A stretch of DNA of 40,702 nt from Archangium violaceum Cb vi76 (GCF_000733295.1 NZ_JPMI01000173.1:1-40702), one strand, 5' to 3'; counted from the first letter of the stretch, positions 15,784 to 25,044 are shown. Program-made: numbers and translations. Notes: generated by a model from the letters alone, not told the origin.

Positions 15784-18700
15784 ATGGTTGCTCGCGCACA
15801 CGTACACGAGGTGGGAGGCGCTCCGGTCTTCCTGTTCGACATCGGCGACCACGACGAGCCGATGCGGGTGCTCCACTTCTCGGGCTCGGAGGGGCTGTCG
15901 AGCCTGTTCGAGTTCCAGGTGGAGCTGGCCTGCGAGAATCCGGACGTCGACTCCGCGCAGGTGGTGGGCAAGACGGCGCTGCTGGCCATCCGCGGGGACT
16001 CGGGCTTCCGCCACCTGAGCGGCATCATCAGCCGCTTCGAGCAGGTGAACGAGCTGCCGCGCTACGCCATCTACCGGGCCACGGTGGTGCCCGTGGTGTG
16101 GCGGCTCCAACACCGGCACGACTGCCGCATCTTCCAGAAGCTCGACACGCCCGCCATCCTCAAGAAGGTCTTCGAGACGGCGGGCATCCCCGCGGACCGG
16201 GTGCGCTTCTCGCTGGTGAACTCCTACGAGCCGCGCGACTACTGCGTGCAGTACCGCGAGTCCGACTGGGCCTTCGCCAGCCGCCTCATGGAAGAGGACG
16301 GCATCTTCTATTTCTTCGAGCACCACGAGGACAAACACATCCTCGTGCTCGGGGACACGGAGTCCGCCCTCAAGCCCATCGACGGAGGGGACACGCTGCC
16401 CTTCCGGCGCGCTTCCGGCGGTGTGGTGCAGGAGGACCATGTGGCGCGCTTCCGCCGCGTGCAGGAGGTGCGGCCGGGCAAGACGAGCCTGCGCGACTTC
16501 AACTACAAGAAGCCCGGACTGCCCATGTCCGCCGAGCACACGGCCGAGGTGGATGCGGACCTCGAGGTGTATGACTACCCGGGCGAGTACCAGGATCCCG
16601 GGCGCGGCTCCTCGGCCAAGGGCACCACGGTGGCGAAGCTGCGGCTCGAGGCGTGGCAGGCCTCGCGGGTGCAGACGCAGGGGGAGAGTGATTGCGAGCG
16701 CCTGTGTCCGGGGCGGCTCTTCTCGCTGCAGGAGCACACGCGCGCGGACTACAACGGCCGCTACCTGCTCACCCACGTGAGCCACTCGGGCAGCCAGCCC
16801 CAGGTGATGGAGGAGGAAGCCCCGCTGGCGGACTTCCACTACACCAACACCTTCACCAGCATCCCGGAGAAGACACCCTACCGTCCGCCCCGGGTGACGC
16901 CCCGGCCGCACGTCCAGGGAGGACAGACGGCGGTGGTGGTGGGGCCCTCGGGCGAGGAAATCCACGTGGACGAGTGGGGCCGCGTGAAGGTCCAGTTCCA
17001 CTGGGACCGGCAGGGCAAGCTGGACGAGAACAGCTCCTGCTGGGTGCGCGTGAGCCAACCCTGGGGCGGCGAGCTGTGGGGACGGATGTTCATCCCGCGC
17101 ATCGGCCAGGAGGTCATCGTCGACTTCATCGAGGGCGACCCGGACCGGCCCATCATCACCGGCCGCGTGTACAACGGCGCCAACCTGGTCCCCTACGAGC
17201 TGCCCGGTGAGAAAACGAAGAGCACCATCAAGTCCAACTCGTCGCTGAACGGGGAGGGCTACAACGAGGTGCGCTACGAGGACGAAAAGGGCAAGGAGCA
17301 GTACTTCCTGCACGCCGAGCGCAACATGGACGTGCACGTGAAGAACGACTCGTTCGAGAACATCCTGCACGACCGGCACCAGACGATCGGCGGCCAGGGG
17401 AAGGGCGGCAAGGTCGGCGATCAGAACGAGCTGGTGTTCCGGGACAAGAGCCTCACGGTGCACCGCCACAGCCAGGAGCACGTGGGCGGGAACCTGAAAC
17501 GCCACGTGGGCGGCATCGATGGCGCGGGGAACGTGGACGTCGTCATCAAGTCCAACCGCATGGAGTTGGTGCACAAGAACAGCCACCTGCATGTCAAACA
17601 GTGGCTGCTCGAGAAGGTGGATGGCACCCAGTCGCTGCAAGTCGGCAAGGACCTGCACACCTCGGTGGGCCAGCTGACCGCGGTGGAGACGGGCAAGGAG
17701 ATCCACCTCAAGTCCAACAAGATCGTCGTCGAGGCGGCGAGCGGCATCACCATCCAGGCACCGGGCGGCTTCATCACCATCGACGCGAGCGGCATCGCCA
17801 TCAAGGGCGCGCAGGTGCTCATCAACAGCGGAGGCTCGGCCCTGTCCGGCAGTGGCGTGGCGCCCACCGCCCCCAAGGACGCGGTGGAGGCCAAACCCAC
17901 CGTGCCAGCCCTGGCGGACGATGGAAAGGTGCGGGCGCCGAGCGGACTCGCGGTGGCCCAGGGCGCCTCGGAGCTCGCGCCCGTCAAGCCGATGAACCTG
18001 GCGGCCACCATGCTGGCGTCGGCGCTGCTGCAGGCTCGCGCGCCCACCGTCACCTGCGTCCAGCTCGCCAACCAGATTGACGAGATGGACCACGCCAAGC
18101 TCCGCGCCGCGCTCGCGGCGGACGTGTACAACCAGAGCGGCGTCCCCGGCCCCCTCCCCGAGGGCTTCACCCGGGCCAACGATGAGCAGCTCAAGGCCAT
18201 CTTCCATGGCCGCCTCTCCGACGAGCAGCTCAAGAACCTCACCGCCCCCGAGGGCTCCAGCTACCGCGCCGCCATCTACCAGGACGACAAGGGCAAGGCG
18301 TACCTGGCGTTCCGCGGCACGGAGAACAAGGAAGGCTTCAAGGACTGGAAGGAGAACCTCCTCCAGGGCGCCGGCATGGAGAGCCAGCACTACGAGAAGG
18401 CCAAGAAGCTGGCCGAGCTCCTGGATGTGGCCACGGACGGCAACATGGAGATCATCGGCCACTCGAAGGGGGGAGGCATGGCGGCCGCGGCGGGCCTGAT
18501 GACCGGCGCCAAGACGACGACCTTCAACCCCGCGGGCGTCCATCCCAACACGGTGGGCGGCATGAACATGTCCAACGCCAGTGCCAACATCAACGCCTAC
18601 GTCGTGGAGGGCGAGGTCCTCAACTGGGTCCAGGACAACCGGGCGGTGGTGCAGGGAGGAGCCGTCATCGCGGGCACGAAGCTGGGAGGCCCGCTGGGCG

Positions 18701-18927
18701 GAATGGTGGCGGCGATGCTCGTCAACGGCACCCTGCCCCAGGCCACTGGCCGGCGTGTGAACCTCCCGCAGCCCAAGGACTTCAAGCACGCCTGGTACGA
18801 TCCGGTGCTGTACCGGGTGGACCTGCATGGCATGGATCAGGTGAAGAACAGCCTGGAGACACACCAGGAGAACCTCAAGAACCAGTACGTCGCCAACGGG
18901 TGCGAGGCTCAGCTTGGAAAGCGATAG
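15784..18927 (+). CDS. Evolved VgrG with C-terminal lipase effector
   Basis: VgrG of 1047 residues with a toxic extension. Residues ~1-715 repeat the VgrG at 12301 with long identical runs (gp27-like part, OB fold VDEWGRVKVQFHWDR near 390, beta-helix needle). After a linker rich in Ala and Pro, residues ~750-1047 form an alpha/beta-hydrolase of the lipase class 3 kind: AAIYQDDKGKAYLAFRGTENKEGFKDWKENL then IIGHSKGGGMAAAAG, whose GxSxG places the nucleophile at Ser894. A glycine- and alanine-rich segment (GGAVIAGTKLGGPLGGMVAAML) may help membrane contact. It is probably a phospholipase-type antibacterial effector. ATG 15784 matches the first vgrG start. The ankyrin lipoprotein 8 bp downstream is the likely immunity protein. 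Confidence 0.92.
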   Translation: MVARAHVHEVGGAPVFLFDIGDHDEPMRVLHFSGSEGLSSLFEFQVELACENPDVDSAQVVGKTALLAIRGDSGFRHLSGIISRFEQVNELPRYAIYRATVVPVVWRLQHRHDCRIFQKLDTPAILKKVFETAGIPADRVRFSLVNSYEPRDYCVQYRESDWAFASRLMEEDGIFYFFEHHEDKHILVLGDTESALKPIDGGDTLPFRRASGGVVQEDHVARFRRVQEVRPGKTSLRDFNYKKPGLPMSAEHTAEVDADLEVYDYPGEYQDPGRGSSAKGTTVAKLRLEAWQASRVQTQGESDCERLCPGRLFSLQEHTRADYNGRYLLTHVSHSGSQPQVMEEEAPLADFHYTNTFTSIPEKTPYRPPRVTPRPHVQGGQTAVVVGPSGEEIHVDEWGRVKVQFHWDRQGKLDENSSCWVRVSQPWGGELWGRMFIPRIGQEVIVDFIEGDPDRPIITGRVYNGANLVPYELPGEKTKSTIKSNSSLNGEGYNEVRYEDEKGKEQYFLHAERNMDVHVKNDSFENILHDRHQTIGGQGKGGKVGDQNELVFRDKSLTVHRHSQEHVGGNLKRHVGGIDGAGNVDVVIKSNRMELVHKNSHLHVKQWLLEKVDGTQSLQVGKDLHTSVGQLTAVETGKEIHLKSNKIVVEAASGITIQAPGGFITIDASGIAIKGAQVLINSGGSALSGSGVAPTAPKDAVEAKPTVPALADDGKVRAPSGLAVAQGASELAPVKPMNLAATMLASALLQARAPTVTCVQLANQIDEMDHAKLRAALAADVYNQSGVPGPLPEGFTRANDEQLKAIFHGRLSDEQLKNLTAPEGSSYRAAIYQDDKGKAYLAFRGTENKEGFKDWKENLLQGAGMESQHYEKAKKLAELLDVATDGNMEIIGHSKGGGMAAAAGLMTGAKTTTFNPAGVHPNTVGGMNMSNASANINAYVVEGEVLNWVQDNRAVVQGGAVIAGTKLGGPLGGMVAAMLVNGTLPQATGRRVNLPQPKDFKHAWYDPVLYRVDLHGMDQVKNSLETHQENLKNQYVANGCEAQLGKR

Positions 18928-18935
18928 GGTGACCC

Positions 18936-19766
18936 ATGATGCGCCGTTGGCCGTGGCTGGCTTGGGCCGCCATGCTCTCGTTGTGGGGCGGGTGTTCGAA
19001 ACAGGGAGGAGCCACAGTGTCCGGGCCGGATAGCTATTTCGAGAAACCCACCGACAAGCAGATGGCGCGGGCGGTCGCCGACGGAGAGGTCGACACCGTC
19101 CGCCGGCTGCTCGAGAGTGGCGAGGTGGATCCGCTGGCCGTTGGCCGCGATGCCACCAACTGGCTGACCCTCGCCGTCGCCGCGCGGCAGAAGGGCTCGC
19201 TCGACACGCTGCTCGAGCACGGCGCCCTGGGAGACCCCAAGGGGAAGATCGCCGGCCAGGCCCTCTACGCCGCCACGCTGCTCGATGACCTGTACTGGCT
19301 CAAGCGGCTCCACGCCGCGGGCGCGGACCTCAACAACTACGGCGGTGGGGATCTCCTGCTCGAGGTGGCGGTGGATACCCGGAACCGGGAGACGCTGGAC
19401 TTCTACCTGGAGCATGGCGCCGACCTGAACATGCGCACGAACGCCGGCGGCTCCGTGGCGCTGTCCACGGCCCAGGCCAAACGGTTCGACCTGGTGAATG
19501 AGTTCCTCGACCGGGGCGCCTCGCCCTGGGTGATGGACTCGCTCGGGTCCACCCTGGGCTCCGCGGCGGAGAGAGCGGGAAAGGTCCCCGCGTGGGACCA
19601 CCGCGGCCCGATGAACCAGGAGCGGCTGCTGCTGCTGGAGCGGCTCCACGCCATCGGCTTCCCCAACCCGGCGCCCACGGCCAACGAGGGCCACGCCCTC
19701 CGCGAAGCCGGGAAGTGGCCGCCGCCCAACGTCCCCGGGAAGGCACCCCGCCCCGCGGCGCCCTGA
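18936..19766 (+). CDS. Ankyrin-repeat lipoprotein, probable immunity protein for the VgrG lipase
   Basis: Exported lipoprotein of 276 residues with a signal peptide ending in the lipobox LWGGC (Cys20), so anchored in a membrane facing the periplasm. The body consists of ankyrin-like repeats: MARAVADGEVDTVRRLLESGEVDP, LTLAVAARQKGSLDTLLEHGA, LYAATLLDDLYWLKRLHAAGADLN, LLEVAVDTRNRETLDFYLEHGADLN, VALSTAQAKRFDLVNEFLDRGASP. Periplasmic ankyrin or lipoprotein immunity proteins are known partners of T6SS lipases, and the 8-bp gap to the VgrG-lipase gene supports this; the pairing is inference. A second ATG at 18939 is an equal start choice. Confidence 0.85.
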   Translation: MMRRWPWLAWAAMLSLWGGCSKQGGATVSGPDSYFEKPTDKQMARAVADGEVDTVRRLLESGEVDPLAVGRDATNWLTLAVAARQKGSLDTLLEHGALGDPKGKIAGQALYAATLLDDLYWLKRLHAAGADLNNYGGGDLLLEVAVDTRNRETLDFYLEHGADLNMRTNAGGSVALSTAQAKRFDLVNEFLDRGASPWVMDSLGSTLGSAAERAGKVPAWDHRGPMNQERLLLLERLHAIGFPNPAPTANEGHALREAGKWPPPNVPGKAPRPAAP

Positions 19767-19838
19767 GGGCTCCGGCCCGACACCATCAGTCCAGGTACCG
19801 GCCTGAACCCACGCCCTCGAAAGCAAGGATGGCCCCCC

Positions 19839-20246
19839 ATGCTTCGCCTCACGAAGGCTCAAATTGACGGTATGATTTTATACGACGAAAGCAGCTTCGT
19901 TGCTTTTGTCGCCAAGCACATCCAAGAGGAGAGCCCGGACCTGGTGCTGGGGCTGCCGTTCGACTCACTGCGCGACATGGTCGTGGCCGGACTCAAGCGT
20001 GCCCGCGGCCATGGATTGCGTACCCCCGAGAACCTGACGGCCTTTGTGTCCATCATGTTCGAAATAGCCCCCAACTTCGATGAGCATCCGGCCATTGCCA
20101 AGGTGTTGAGGGACTCGTCCATCCCCATCGACGAGCGCATGGATGCGCTGTTCACGAAGCTGCCCCCTTCCGCCTGGGAGCAGGCCGAGCGGTGTTACGA
20201 CCCAGAAGCCTGGTATTCCGAAACAGGGGATATCCACCTGTCTTGA
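19839..20246 (+). CDS. Small VgrG/PAAR-linked protein of unknown function
   Basis: Protein of 135 residues, not assigned to a named family. It has the look of short proteins I recall beside VgrG-PAAR toxin genes, which begin with a short basic stretch (MLRLTKAQID) and carry a segment like GLKRARGHGLRTPENLTAFVSIMFEIAPNFDEHP. No signal peptide or membrane helix is visible. It sits 72 bp after the ankyrin gene and 21 bp before the nuclease toxin. From here on the DNA is less GC-rich than the VgrG genes, suggesting a separately acquired toxin cassette. A role in loading or folding the toxin is a guess from position. Confidence 0.65.
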   Translation: MLRLTKAQIDGMILYDESSFVAFVAKHIQEESPDLVLGLPFDSLRDMVVAGLKRARGHGLRTPENLTAFVSIMFEIAPNFDEHPAIAKVLRDSSIPIDERMDALFTKLPPSAWEQAERCYDPEAWYSETGDIHLS

Positions 20247-20267
20247 TGAAAAGAGGAGCATCTCCAT

Positions 20268-21128
20268 ATGGGAGCGGAACTGGATTCCCTCAATGCGAAC
20301 TCCTTGGAGCTTCGCAGGGCAGAGGGCCTGTTGGACAAGCTGACCAAGAACCTCGACCTGGAGATGGCACAGGCAGCCCTTGATGCGGTTGGAACGATTG
20401 ATCCTACGCCCATTTCAGACCTCGCCAGTGCCGGCCTCAGCTTGTACAGAGGACAGTTCTTGGACGCAGGCCTGTCAGTGGTCTCCGCGTTCCCCTATCT
20501 CGGAGACGTGCTGGGTAAAACTGCGAAAGCAGCCCGCATCACCCAGAGGATGGTCGATCTCAAGCGCAGAATCGATGTGACGATCACGTCCATCAACAAA
20601 CTGCGCCGGAACAACCGCACCCTGGCCGCGGCTGCCGAGCGGGCCCGCATCAAGAAGGAAGCCGCCGAACGGGCCGCCAAGAAGAAAAAATGCAAGGACT
20701 GTCCGGACGACGAAGAAATATCACCTACTTATGGTACGCGGCTGCCGAGGACAGGCGGCCGTTGGTCTGACCCTAACAATCCTGGCAATTCTGACTGGAT
20801 CCCGGACCCCAACACCGAAAATGGCAAGAAGATACTGGAGGTAACAGGCGGGAAACCCATCACCTTCAAGGATGGCTACCCAGACTTCTCTCCCTACGCC
20901 AAAAAGAGCGTCGAAATCGACATGATTGGTGACCACTCGCAAGACTTCAAAAACGCGAACAAGGCCGCAGGCCTTGAAGGGAGCAGCCCTCCCAAGGGCT
21001 TTACCTGGCACCACAAAGAGGACGGAGTTACCATGGAACTCGTCCCACAAGACCTCCACAACAAGGTGCCGCATACTGGAGGAGCAGCCATCGTTGACGG
21101 CAATCGCTATGGCCCCTCGCAGTTCTGA
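20268..21128 (+). CDS. WHH-type HNH/endonuclease VII toxin, probable T6SS effector
   Basis: Polymorphic-toxin protein of 286 residues. Residues ~45-95 form a hydrophobic pretoxin segment (DPTPISDLASAGLSLYRGQFLDAGLSVVSAFPYLGDVLGK) common in T6SS and related toxins. A charged linker follows (RARIKKEAAERAAKKKKC). The C-terminal domain ends in the WHH nuclease signature W247-H248-H249 with H264 and H269 (TWHHKEDGVTMELVPQDLHNKVPHTGG), typical of the HNH/ENDO VII superfamily, so it should cut DNA in the target cell. It has no signal peptide and its own AGAGGAG ribosome site. The SUKH gene 24 bp downstream is the likely immunity gene. Confidence 0.88.
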   Translation: MGAELDSLNANSLELRRAEGLLDKLTKNLDLEMAQAALDAVGTIDPTPISDLASAGLSLYRGQFLDAGLSVVSAFPYLGDVLGKTAKAARITQRMVDLKRRIDVTITSINKLRRNNRTLAAAAERARIKKEAAERAAKKKKCKDCPDDEEISPTYGTRLPRTGGRWSDPNNPGNSDWIPDPNTENGKKILEVTGGKPITFKDGYPDFSPYAKKSVEIDMIGDHSQDFKNANKAAGLEGSSPPKGFTWHHKEDGVTMELVPQDLHNKVPHTGGAAIVDGNRYGPSQF

Positions 21129-21152
21129 TAAGCCCTTGGAGCAAGCAGAGCC

Positions 21153-21614
21153 ATGAGCCCTATCATCAAAGACTCCGAGCCGCCAGTTTCGAAGGCCCGC
21201 ATTCAAGAAGTCGAGAAACTCATCGGAAGTGAGCTGCCCGAGCCCTACAAACGATTCTTGTTGAAACACAACGGGGGGACACCAACGCCTTGTGAATTCC
21301 TCTTCCGCAGCAAGGACAAGCCTCCCAGGCCAGCCATTCTTTCATGGTTCCTCGCCATCCATGATGGGCCGTACGAGAACTTCCTGGAGCACTTCAAGGA
21401 CTTCCAGGGGCGGATTCCCGGGGACACGGTTGCCATTGCCCGGGATCCAGGCGGAGATCTCATCCTGCTCGGTCTCCGAGGCCCATTGCGAGGCAAGATC
21501 TTCTTCTGGACCAAAAAGCTTGAGCCCCTGGACGGCTCGCCCACACCGCCCGAGCTGCTCCACGAGGTGGCTGACGACTTCGACTCATTCATGAACTCCC
21601 TGTTCGATACATGA
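21153..21614 (+). CDS. SMI1/KNR4 (SUKH) family immunity protein
   Basis: Protein of 153 residues of the SUKH superfamily, a common immunity fold against nuclease toxins. Matching features are VSKARIQEVEKLIGSELPEPYKRFLLKHNGGTPTPCEF, then IPGDTVAIARDPGGDLILLGLRGPLRGKIFFW and a helical end with LLHEVADDFDSFMNSL. It should bind and neutralise the WHH nuclease in the producing cell's cytoplasm. Its last codons overlap the start of the next gene by 4 bp (ATGA), tying the two in translation. Confidence 0.9.
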   Translation: MSPIIKDSEPPVSKARIQEVEKLIGSELPEPYKRFLLKHNGGTPTPCEFLFRSKDKPPRPAILSWFLAIHDGPYENFLEHFKDFQGRIPGDTVAIARDPGGDLILLGLRGPLRGKIFFWTKKLEPLDGSPTPPELLHEVADDFDSFMNSLFDT

Positions 21615-22408
21615 GCAAGGCCTATTTCGATAGGGTCTCCCCCACCTTCATCGAGAACTGGGCGCCCGCGCTCCACGACCTGTCCATCCCTCAGGCCGAT
21701 GTGCCCCTGTCCCGGCTGGAAACCCAGGCGCTCGAGGCCCGGACTTGGCACCAGAAGAGCACAGACAGGTCCGAGCACATTCCCATCGATTCATTGATGT
21801 GGCGATTGAATGTCGCCCTCCGTCAATTTCCGGAGGGCGCCTTCGTACGTCTCGGCTCTCGAAGCAGCAAGGACTCCGCGTATGCCCTCCAACATGGCTT
21901 GCGCGTCAGAACAGGCGAAGCCGCGGTACGCATGCTCACCGAGGGCTCCGAGCGAACAGCCTTCGATCTCCGGCTGGCAGCCCAGGTCCATTACGCTCCG
22001 CACATCTTCGTCCGCAAGTGGATGGACATTCCCCGCTGGACGGAGTTCCGCTGTTTCATGAAGGAGCGAAGGCTCGTCGGCATCTCCCAGTACGATTGCC
22101 TGACCCTTGGCATCCGTCCTGAAATCACGCGGAATGCGGAGAGCCTCCATACCGCGATACGCGAATTCTCCCAGCGCTTCGCGGAGGCTTCCCATCTCGA
22201 CAACGTGGTGTTCGACGTTTTCGTCGAGGGAATGGACACATCCGGCCCCCTCAACGTCCGCCTGCTCGAGCTGAATCCGTTCTTCCCCAAGACCGACCCA
22301 TGTCTCTTCGACTGGTCAGTGCCCGCTGACTTCGATGGCTCTTTTCGCTTCCTCGGCGCTTCTACACTGAAGGGGAGGGACCACCTCGGCCATGGAAGAG
22401 GTGGGTGA
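21611..22408 (+). CDS. CDC123 (D123) family ATP-grasp protein
   Basis: Protein of 265 residues with the hallmarks of the CDC123/D123 family, a divergent ATP-grasp group best known from a eukaryotic factor for eIF2 assembly. Visible motifs are FVRLGSRSSKDS (Arg80, Lys87), FVRKW (Lys136), EFRCFMKERRLVGISQYD (145-162), FDVFVEG (Asp202) and LLELNPFFPKTDPCLFDW (Glu220, Asn222, Asp229), the expected ATP and metal ligands. It begins inside the SUKH gene (ATGA overlap), so it belongs to the toxin cassette. It could be a second immunity factor, a modifier of toxin or target, or an extra effector; the sequence does not decide. The family call is firm, the role is open. Confidence 0.85.
   Translation: MSKAYFDRVSPTFIENWAPALHDLSIPQADVPLSRLETQALEARTWHQKSTDRSEHIPIDSLMWRLNVALRQFPEGAFVRLGSRSSKDSAYALQHGLRVRTGEAAVRMLTEGSERTAFDLRLAAQVHYAPHIFVRKWMDIPRWTEFRCFMKERRLVGISQYDCLTLGIRPEITRNAESLHTAIREFSQRFAEASHLDNVVFDVFVEGMDTSGPLNVRLLELNPFFPKTDPCLFDWSVPADFDGSFRFLGASTLKGRDHLGHGRGG
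22381..22404 (+). terminator. Hairpin at the 3' end of the T6SS cassette
   Basis: CCACCTC (22381-22387), ten-base loop, GAGGTGG (22398-22404), overlapping the last codons of the CDC123 gene and lying just before the convergent MCP gene. It may limit read-through; there is no T-run. Confidence 0.3.
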
Positions 22409-22433
22409 GGCCCTTCCAGGACTCAAGCCAGGG

Positions 22434-23903
22434 CTACTTCCCCTCCTCCGGCAGCAGCTTGCGCAGCTCGTCCGCCATGGTGCCCAGCTTGAGCGCCGTG
22501 GCCGCCACGTCCGTCCCCATCTGCGCGTACGTGTCCACCAGCTCCAGCAGCGTCGCGCACCCCTGGGAGATGTGCGTCGTCTGCTCCGCCTGACGCTCCG
22601 CCTCGCCCGCGCTCTTCTCCATCAGCTTCTGGTTCTGCAGCACGATTTCGCGGATGGAGCGCAACGTCGTCCGCGCCGACTCCAGCACCGGCGTGAAGCG
22701 CTCCGTCGTCTCCCGGATGTGCCCCACCGCCATCAGCGTCTCGGACATCTGCTTCGTCACCCCGCCCACCACCTCGCCAATCCGCGCCGAGCTCCGCCCC
22801 GACTCCTCGGCCAGCTTGCCCACCTCCTTCGCCACCACCGCGAAGCCCCGCCCGTGCTCGCCCGCCCGCGCCGCTTCAATCCCCGCGTTCAGCGCCAGCA
22901 TGTTCGTCGCCGCCGCCATCTCCTGGATGGTCTCCACGAAGCCGTGGATGCGCTCGGAGCTCTCCTCCAGCTTCTGCACGCTCAGCGCGCTGCGGCCCAC
23001 CGCCTGGGCAATCGCCGTCAGGCTCGTCTCCATGCCGCTCACCAGCGAGTCCACCTCGCCCGTGTAGCGCTGCGCCTCCTCGGCCTGCGTCGCGCTCGCC
23101 CTCGAGTGACGGAACAGCGCGCCCGCCGCGCTCGCCATCTGCTCGCTCGCCGTGGCGATCCGCAGCGCGGACGTGCGCACGTGCACCGCCTGCTGCGACA
23201 TCTCGGAGATCGTCGTCGAGAGCACCTGCGCCGAGCCCGCCAGCGTCCGCCCCGTCTCCACCACCTTGCCGCGCGACGTCTCCAGCTCCCGCAACGCCCG
23301 CTGCATGTTGCGCCGCAGGTAGAACTGCTTGCGGTGCCCCGCGTGCAGCGCCTCCAGCAGCATGGCCACCGCCAGCGAGCACAGCAGCAGGATGAGGTCC
23401 AACACCAGCGTGCCCGCCAGCGGCGCGGCCGACAGCACCAGGTCGAAGCCCACGTGCGCCACGCCCAGCAGCGCGTAGAAGCACAGGCGCGCCCACCGGC
23501 CCACCGGCAGCATGGACGGGCCCGTGAGCAGGTTGAGGAACACCATGGCCACGTGGTAGCCCGAGCCCTCCATGCCCAGCTGGTAGAAGGCCCAGTCGTT
23601 GCCCAGCGCGTACACCAGCGTGGTCCAGAACATCGCCGCCGGCAGATCTCTCGGGCTCAATACCCGGCGCATCGCCAGCAACAGCGCCGGCACCAGCAGC
23701 CAGCCCAGACGCACCAGCACCAGCCAGCCCATGTCCGGGCTCGAGCCCAGGGCCCACCGCGCGTACAGCACGTCCAACACGAACAGCACCGGGCTGGCCA
23801 CCAGCGCCGTGAGCGTGAGCTTCCCGAGCCGCAACGGCCCTCGCGTCAGCAGGAACTCACGGTAGCTCTCCTGGGTCTCGGGAGATGGGGGGTTGTTATC
23901 CAT
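22434..23903 (-). CDS. Methyl-accepting chemotaxis protein with a six-helix membrane sensor
   Basis: Chemotaxis-type receptor of 489 residues. About six hydrophobic helices fill residues ~30-190 with no large periplasmic domain, so it probably senses within or near the membrane. A coiled-coil signalling domain follows, with the conserved hairpin tip [45 protein letters not shown]. Long heptad-rich arms flank the tip. It should act with a CheA/CheW system encoded elsewhere. ATG 23903 (MDNNPPSP) is chosen; an in-frame GTG at 23915 would add four residues. It converges on the T6SS cassette with 25 bp between stops. Confidence 0.92.
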   Translation of the reverse strand: MDNNPPSPETQESYREFLLTRGPLRLGKLTLTALVASPVLFVLDVLYARWALGSSPDMGWLVLVRLGWLLVPALLLAMRRVLSPRDLPAAMFWTTLVYALGNDWAFYQLGMEGSGYHVAMVFLNLLTGPSMLPVGRWARLCFYALLGVAHVGFDLVLSAAPLAGTLVLDLILLLCSLAVAMLLEALHAGHRKQFYLRRNMQRALRELETSRGKVVETGRTLAGSAQVLSTTISEMSQQAVHVRTSALRIATASEQMASAAGALFRHSRASATQAEEAQRYTGEVDSLVSGMETSLTAIAQAVGRSALSVQKLEESSERIHGFVETIQEMAAATNMLALNAGIEAARAGEHGRGFAVVAKEVGKLAEESGRSSARIGEVVGGVTKQMSETLMAVGHIRETTERFTPVLESARTTLRSIREIVLQNQKLMEKSAGEAERQAEQTTHISQGCATLLELVDTYAQMGTDVAATALKLGTMADELRKLLPEEGK

Positions 23904-24028
23904 GTGCTCGGCCACGTCCCCGAGGAACTGCCTCGGGACCGTCCGCGCACGCTATCAGACGAGGGCCGCACCCCGGCGGGGGCATTCGCTCGCCCGGTTG
24001 CTCCACCTGGACCGGCAGTCACCTCTCC

Positions 24029-24874
24029 CTACACCACGGGCAATTCCCGCTGCACCGGCCCCGGGGGGAAGGCCTCCTCCAGCCGGGCCAGGTCGTGCGC
24101 CGTCAGCCGCAGCCGCCCGGCCGCCGCGTTGTCCCGGGTGTGCGCCTCGTGGCTCGCCTTGGGGATGCAGAAGAGCGAGCGCCGCCTCATCAGGAATCCC
24201 AACGCCACCTGCCGGGGCGTGGCCCCATGCGCCCGGGCCACCTCCGCCAGCACCCGCCCATCCGGGCTGTCCGGCTCCGGGAAGTCCCCGCTCCCGAAGG
24301 GGCTGTAGCCCACCACCGTCACCCCGTGCCGCTCACACCACGGCAGCACCCGGTGCTCGATGTGCCGCTCCCTCAGGTGGTAGAGCACCTGGTTGCACGC
24401 CATCCGCCCCGGTCCGGCGAGGGCCAGCACCTCCTCCAGGTCATCCACGTCGAAGTTGCTCACCCCCCAGGAGCGAATCTTCCCGTCCGTCCGCAGCCGC
24501 TCGAAGGCCCGCAGCGTCTCCTCCAGTGGGTGCGGCCCCGGCCAGTGCAGCAGGTAGCAGTCCAGCCAGTCCGTCCGCAGCCGCTTCAGGCTGCGCTCGC
24601 AGGCTTGAATCGTCCCCGCGTAGGTGGCGTTGTTGGGCATCACCTTGGACACGAGGAACACCTCGTCACGCCGCCCGGCCAGCGCCTCGCCCACCAGCGA
24701 CTCCACGTCGCCGTAGCCGTACAGCTCCGCCGTGTCCACGTGCGTCATCCCCAGGTCCAATCCCACCTGGAGCGCCCGGAGGGCCTCCTGCCGGTCGTCG
24801 TCCTCCATCTGCCAGGTGCCCTGCCCCAGCACCGGCACTTCCACTCCCGTGGGCCCGAAGACGCGCTTGTCCAT
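24029..24874 (-). CDS. Aldo/keto reductase
   Basis: Cytoplasmic NADPH-dependent oxidoreductase of the aldo/keto reductase family, 281 residues. The catalytic tetrad is visible as Asp47, Tyr52, Lys77 and His110 (THVDTAELYG, LVSKVMP, DCYLLHWPG). Later family segments include IRSWGVSNFDVDDLEEVL and VVGYSPFGSGDFP, and the cofactor loop IPKASHEAHTRDNAAA. ATG 24874 has a GGGGGAG ribosome site; an upstream in-frame start at 24955 is not needed. The substrate cannot be told. It appears to be a single-gene unit. Confidence 0.93.
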   Translation of the reverse strand: MDKRVFGPTGVEVPVLGQGTWQMEDDDRQEALRALQVGLDLGMTHVDTAELYGYGDVESLVGEALAGRRDEVFLVSKVMPNNATYAGTIQACERSLKRLRTDWLDCYLLHWPGPHPLEETLRAFERLRTDGKIRSWGVSNFDVDDLEEVLALAGPGRMACNQVLYHLRERHIEHRVLPWCERHGVTVVGYSPFGSGDFPEPDSPDGRVLAEVARAHGATPRQVALGFLMRRRSLFCIPKASHEAHTRDNAAAGRLRLTAHDLARLEEAFPPGPVQRELPVV

Positions 24875-25044
24875 GTGACTCCCCCGTGGGGCCAGGGTCT
24901 CAACTCCTCCCCGCTCCCGGTATGCCGCCTCCCCTCCCGGCGTCTCCTGCCCCACACTCGCCCCCCTCGAGTGCCAACGCCCGACACCTCCGCCCTCGTC
25001 CCGCCTCGCACGGCCCCCCTCCGCGCCCCGGACGCGCGCGTCAC

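Noticed and set aside
15604-18864. Minus-strand open frame of 1086 codons opposite the VgrG-lipase gene
   Set aside because: Antisense shadow produced by high-GC codon bias; no recognisable protein features, and the plus strand carries the VgrG motifs.
22392-24308. Plus-strand frame of 638 codons rich in Arg/His/Gln
   Set aside because: Antisense of the MCP gene; composition is that of a shadow frame.
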